From the NCBI GenBank assembly GCA_937871645.1, contig CALMPZ010000537.1:1-7843 (forward strand): 7,843 nucleotides of DNA, in the 5' to 3' direction. Numbering within the stretch: the first letter of the stretch is position 1; every line of letters starts with the position of its first letter. Positions 6,456-7,843 of this stretch are shown here, in pieces. The stretch comes from an uncultured Polymorphobacter sp. (lineage in GTDB: Bacteria; Pseudomonadota; Alphaproteobacteria; Sphingomonadales; Sphingomonadaceae). The position numbers and the translations under genes were made by a program. The notes under the pieces are model-generated. The model was given only the letters and a program-made list of their open reading frames with translations, was not told the origin of the DNA and did not search any database.

Positions 6456-7741
6456 TCGAGGAACGGGTCGCGTACCAGGATCGTGTCGTCGCGTTCGGGC
6501 GAGGTGCTGACCAGCGCCACCGGGCAGTTGGTCAATTCCTCGATGCGGCGGATGTACTTGATCGCCTGCGCCGGCAAATCGGCCCAACTGCGCGCACCGG
6601 CGGTCGACTGGCTCCAGCCTTCGAAGCGTTCGTAGATCGGCACCACCGCGGCCTGGTCGGCGGCATGCGCGGGGAAATGGTCGAGGCGCTTGCCGTTCAG
6701 TTCATAGCCGGTGCAGATGCACAGCTCTTCGAGCCCGTCGAGCACGTCGAGTTTGGTCAGCGCCATGCCGGTGACGCCGCTGACCTGCACCGCCTGGCGC
6801 ACCAGCACGGCGTCGAACCAGCCGCAGCGGCGCTTGCGCCCGGTCACCGTGCCGAACTCACGACCGACTTCGCCGAGCCGCTGCCCGATCGCATCGTCGA
6901 GTTCGGTGGGGAAGGGGCCTGAGCCGACGCGCGTGGTGTAGGCCTTGACGATGCCGAGCACGAAGTTGAGTGACCCCGGCCCCATGCCGCTGCCCGCCGC
7001 CGCCGAACCGGCAACGACGTTCGACGAGGTAACGAACGGGTAGGTGCCGTGATCGACATCGAGCAGCACGCCCTGCGCGCCTTCGAACAGGATGCGCTTG
7101 CCGGCACGGCGCGCATCGCCGAGCGTCACCCATACCGGCGCCGCGAACGGCAGGATGAACGGCGCGATTTCTTCCAGCGACGCGACCAGCGCGGCGCGGT
7201 CGACGGGTTCCATGCCGAACCCGGCGCGCAGCGCATTGTGATGCGCGAGTAAGCGGTCGAGCTGCGGGCCGGCGGTGTCGAGATGCGCGAGGTCGCACAC
7301 CCGTAGCGCCCGGCGGCCGACCTTGTCCTCATACGCCGGGCCGATGCCGCGCCGCGTCGTGCCGATCTTGCCGGCGCCCGAGGCGTCTTCGCGCGCGCCG
7401 TCGAGGTCGCTGTGTAGCGGCAGGATCAGCGGGCATTGCTCGGCAATCTGCAGGTTTTCGGGGGTGATGGTGACGCCCTGGCCGCGCAGCTTTTCGACTT
7501 CGGCCTTGAAGTGCCAAGGGTCGAACACGACGCCGTTGCCGATGACGCTGAGCGTCCCGCGCACGATGCCGCTCGGCAGCAGGCTCAGTTTATAGGTCTG
7601 GTCGCCGACGACCAGCGTATGGCCGGCGTTGTGGCCGCCCTGGAAACGCACGACGACATCGGCGCGCGCCGACAGCCAGTCGACAATCTTGCCCTTGCCC
7701 TCATCGCCCCATTGGGCGCCGATCACGACGACGTTGGCCAT
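6452..7741 (-). CDS. purA: Adenylosuccinate synthetase
   Basis: PurA joins IMP and aspartate, using GTP, to make adenylosuccinate, the committed step towards AMP. The 429-residue cytosolic product has the usual length. Family motifs are intact and nearly co-numbered with E. coli: [11 protein letters not shown] at 8-18 with catalytic Asp13, GGHNAGHT with catalytic His41, [14 protein letters not shown] at 127-140, FEGAQG at 219-224, [11 protein letters not shown] at 270-280, [10 protein letters not shown] at 301-310 and TKLDVLDG at 329-336 (guanine-binding region). The ATG at 7741 is chosen over an in-frame ATG ten codons upstream because a strong AAGGAG (7747-7752) sits 5 nt before it and the conserved N-terminus starts there. 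A stable hairpin ends 5 nt upstream of that ribosome-binding site. purA converges with the TM2 pair. Confidence 0.98.
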   Translation of the reverse strand: MANVVVIGAQWGDEGKGKIVDWLSARADVVVRFQGGHNAGHTLVVGDQTYKLSLLPSGIVRGTLSVIGNGVVFDPWHFKAEVEKLRGQGVTITPENLQIAEQCPLILPLHSDLDGAREDASGAGKIGTTRRGIGPAYEDKVGRRALRVCDLAHLDTAGPQLDRLLAHHNALRAGFGMEPVDRAALVASLEEIAPFILPFAAPVWVTLGDARRAGKRILFEGAQGVLLDVDHGTYPFVTSSNVVAGSAAAGSGMGPGSLNFVLGIVKAYTTRVGSGPFPTELDDAIGQRLGEVGREFGTVTGRKRRCGWFDAVLVRQAVQVSGVTGMALTKLDVLDGLEELCICTGYELNGKRLDHFPAHAADQAAVVPIYERFEGWSQSTAGARSWADLPAQAIKYIRRIEELTNCPVALVSTSPERDDTILVRDPFLD

Positions 7742-7746
7742 AGTGG

Positions 7747-7752
7747 CTCCTT
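7747..7752 (-). promoter_or_regulatory. Strong ribosome-binding site of purA
   Basis: AAGGAG on the minus strand lies 5 nt before ATG 7741. It decides the start against the upstream in-frame ATG at 7771, which falls inside the hairpin repeat. Confidence 0.85.
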
Positions 7753-7757
7753 CTAAA

Positions 7758-7779
7758 CCCCTCCCTTTCAAGGGAGGGG
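7758..7779 (-). repeat. GC-rich hairpin next to the purA ribosome-binding site (REP-like)
   Basis: The arms CCCCTCCCTT and AAGGGAGGGG are perfectly complementary over 10 bp around a 2-nt centre. On the purA strand the stem is followed by TTTAG and then the ribosome-binding site. Similar CCCCTCCC/GGGAGGGG palindromes are, from my memory of sphingomonad genomes, dispersed between genes, so this may be a copy of such a repeat. A terminator-like or 5'-leader role is also possible. Confidence 0.6.
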
Positions 7780-7808
7780 CGACTCGCCAAGGGCGACCGC
7801 CTGTACAC

Positions 7809-7830
7809 CGCTCCAGCGATGCGTGGAGCG
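7809..7830. repeat. Inverted repeat, 7-bp stem
   Basis: CGCTCCA (7809-7815) and TGGAGCG (7824-7830) flank an 8-nt loop. With the neighbouring hairpin and the short GGCG-ACT-CGCC dyad (7778-7788 region), it makes the right end of the window rich in secondary structure. No purA promoter could be assigned in this segment. The repeat could belong to an element extending past the window. Confidence 0.4.
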
Positions 7831-7843
7831 AAGAGCGTGCGGA

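Noticed and set aside
7742..7771. N-terminal extension of purA by ten codons to an upstream ATG
   Set aside because: The extension reads through the ribosome-binding site and the hairpin repeat. The conserved PurA N-terminus begins at 7741.

Overview
The window is a compact, GC-rich block of chromosomal housekeeping genes from an alphaproteobacterium, most likely of the order Sphingomonadales. This placement rests on the high GC content, the gene neighbourhood (purN-purM facing a DUF2066-like gene, a short DnaA-family Hda protein and polyphosphate kinase) and protein style. It is an inference, not a database result. No rRNA, tRNA, CRISPR array, insertion sequence, phage or integrase gene is visible, and no stretch over 300 bases lacks a gene.

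Layout. Positions 1-1413 (minus strand) hold the start of purN, cut by the left edge, and complete purM; the two overlap and form a purine-biosynthesis operon. A short divergent intergenic region (1414-1496) carries an operator-like inverted repeat. From 1497 to 5571 (plus strand) lie a secreted DUF2066-like protein, the replication-control ATPase HdaA and polyphosphate kinase Ppk1. From 5641 to 6455 (plus) lie two tandem TM2-domain membrane proteins of unknown function. They meet purA (minus, 6452-7741) head-on, with the two stop codons overlapping in the palindrome CTAG. Upstream of purA are two hairpin-forming sequences, one right beside its ribosome-binding site.

How the genes relate. PurN, PurM and PurA act in de novo purine synthesis (steps 3 and 5 to IMP, and the first committed step from IMP to AMP). 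HdaA should couple the sliding clamp to DnaA-ATP hydrolysis. Ppk1 stores phosphate as polyphosphate.

The most interesting signal is a PHO-box-like direct repeat inside the 3' end of hdaA. It sits 11 nt before a -10-like hexamer whose predicted start falls on the ppk ATG. This suggests that ppk has its own phosphate-starvation promoter and may be transcribed as a leaderless mRNA. I see no clearly new multi-gene system; the least explained genes are the DUF2066-like protein and the TM2 pair.
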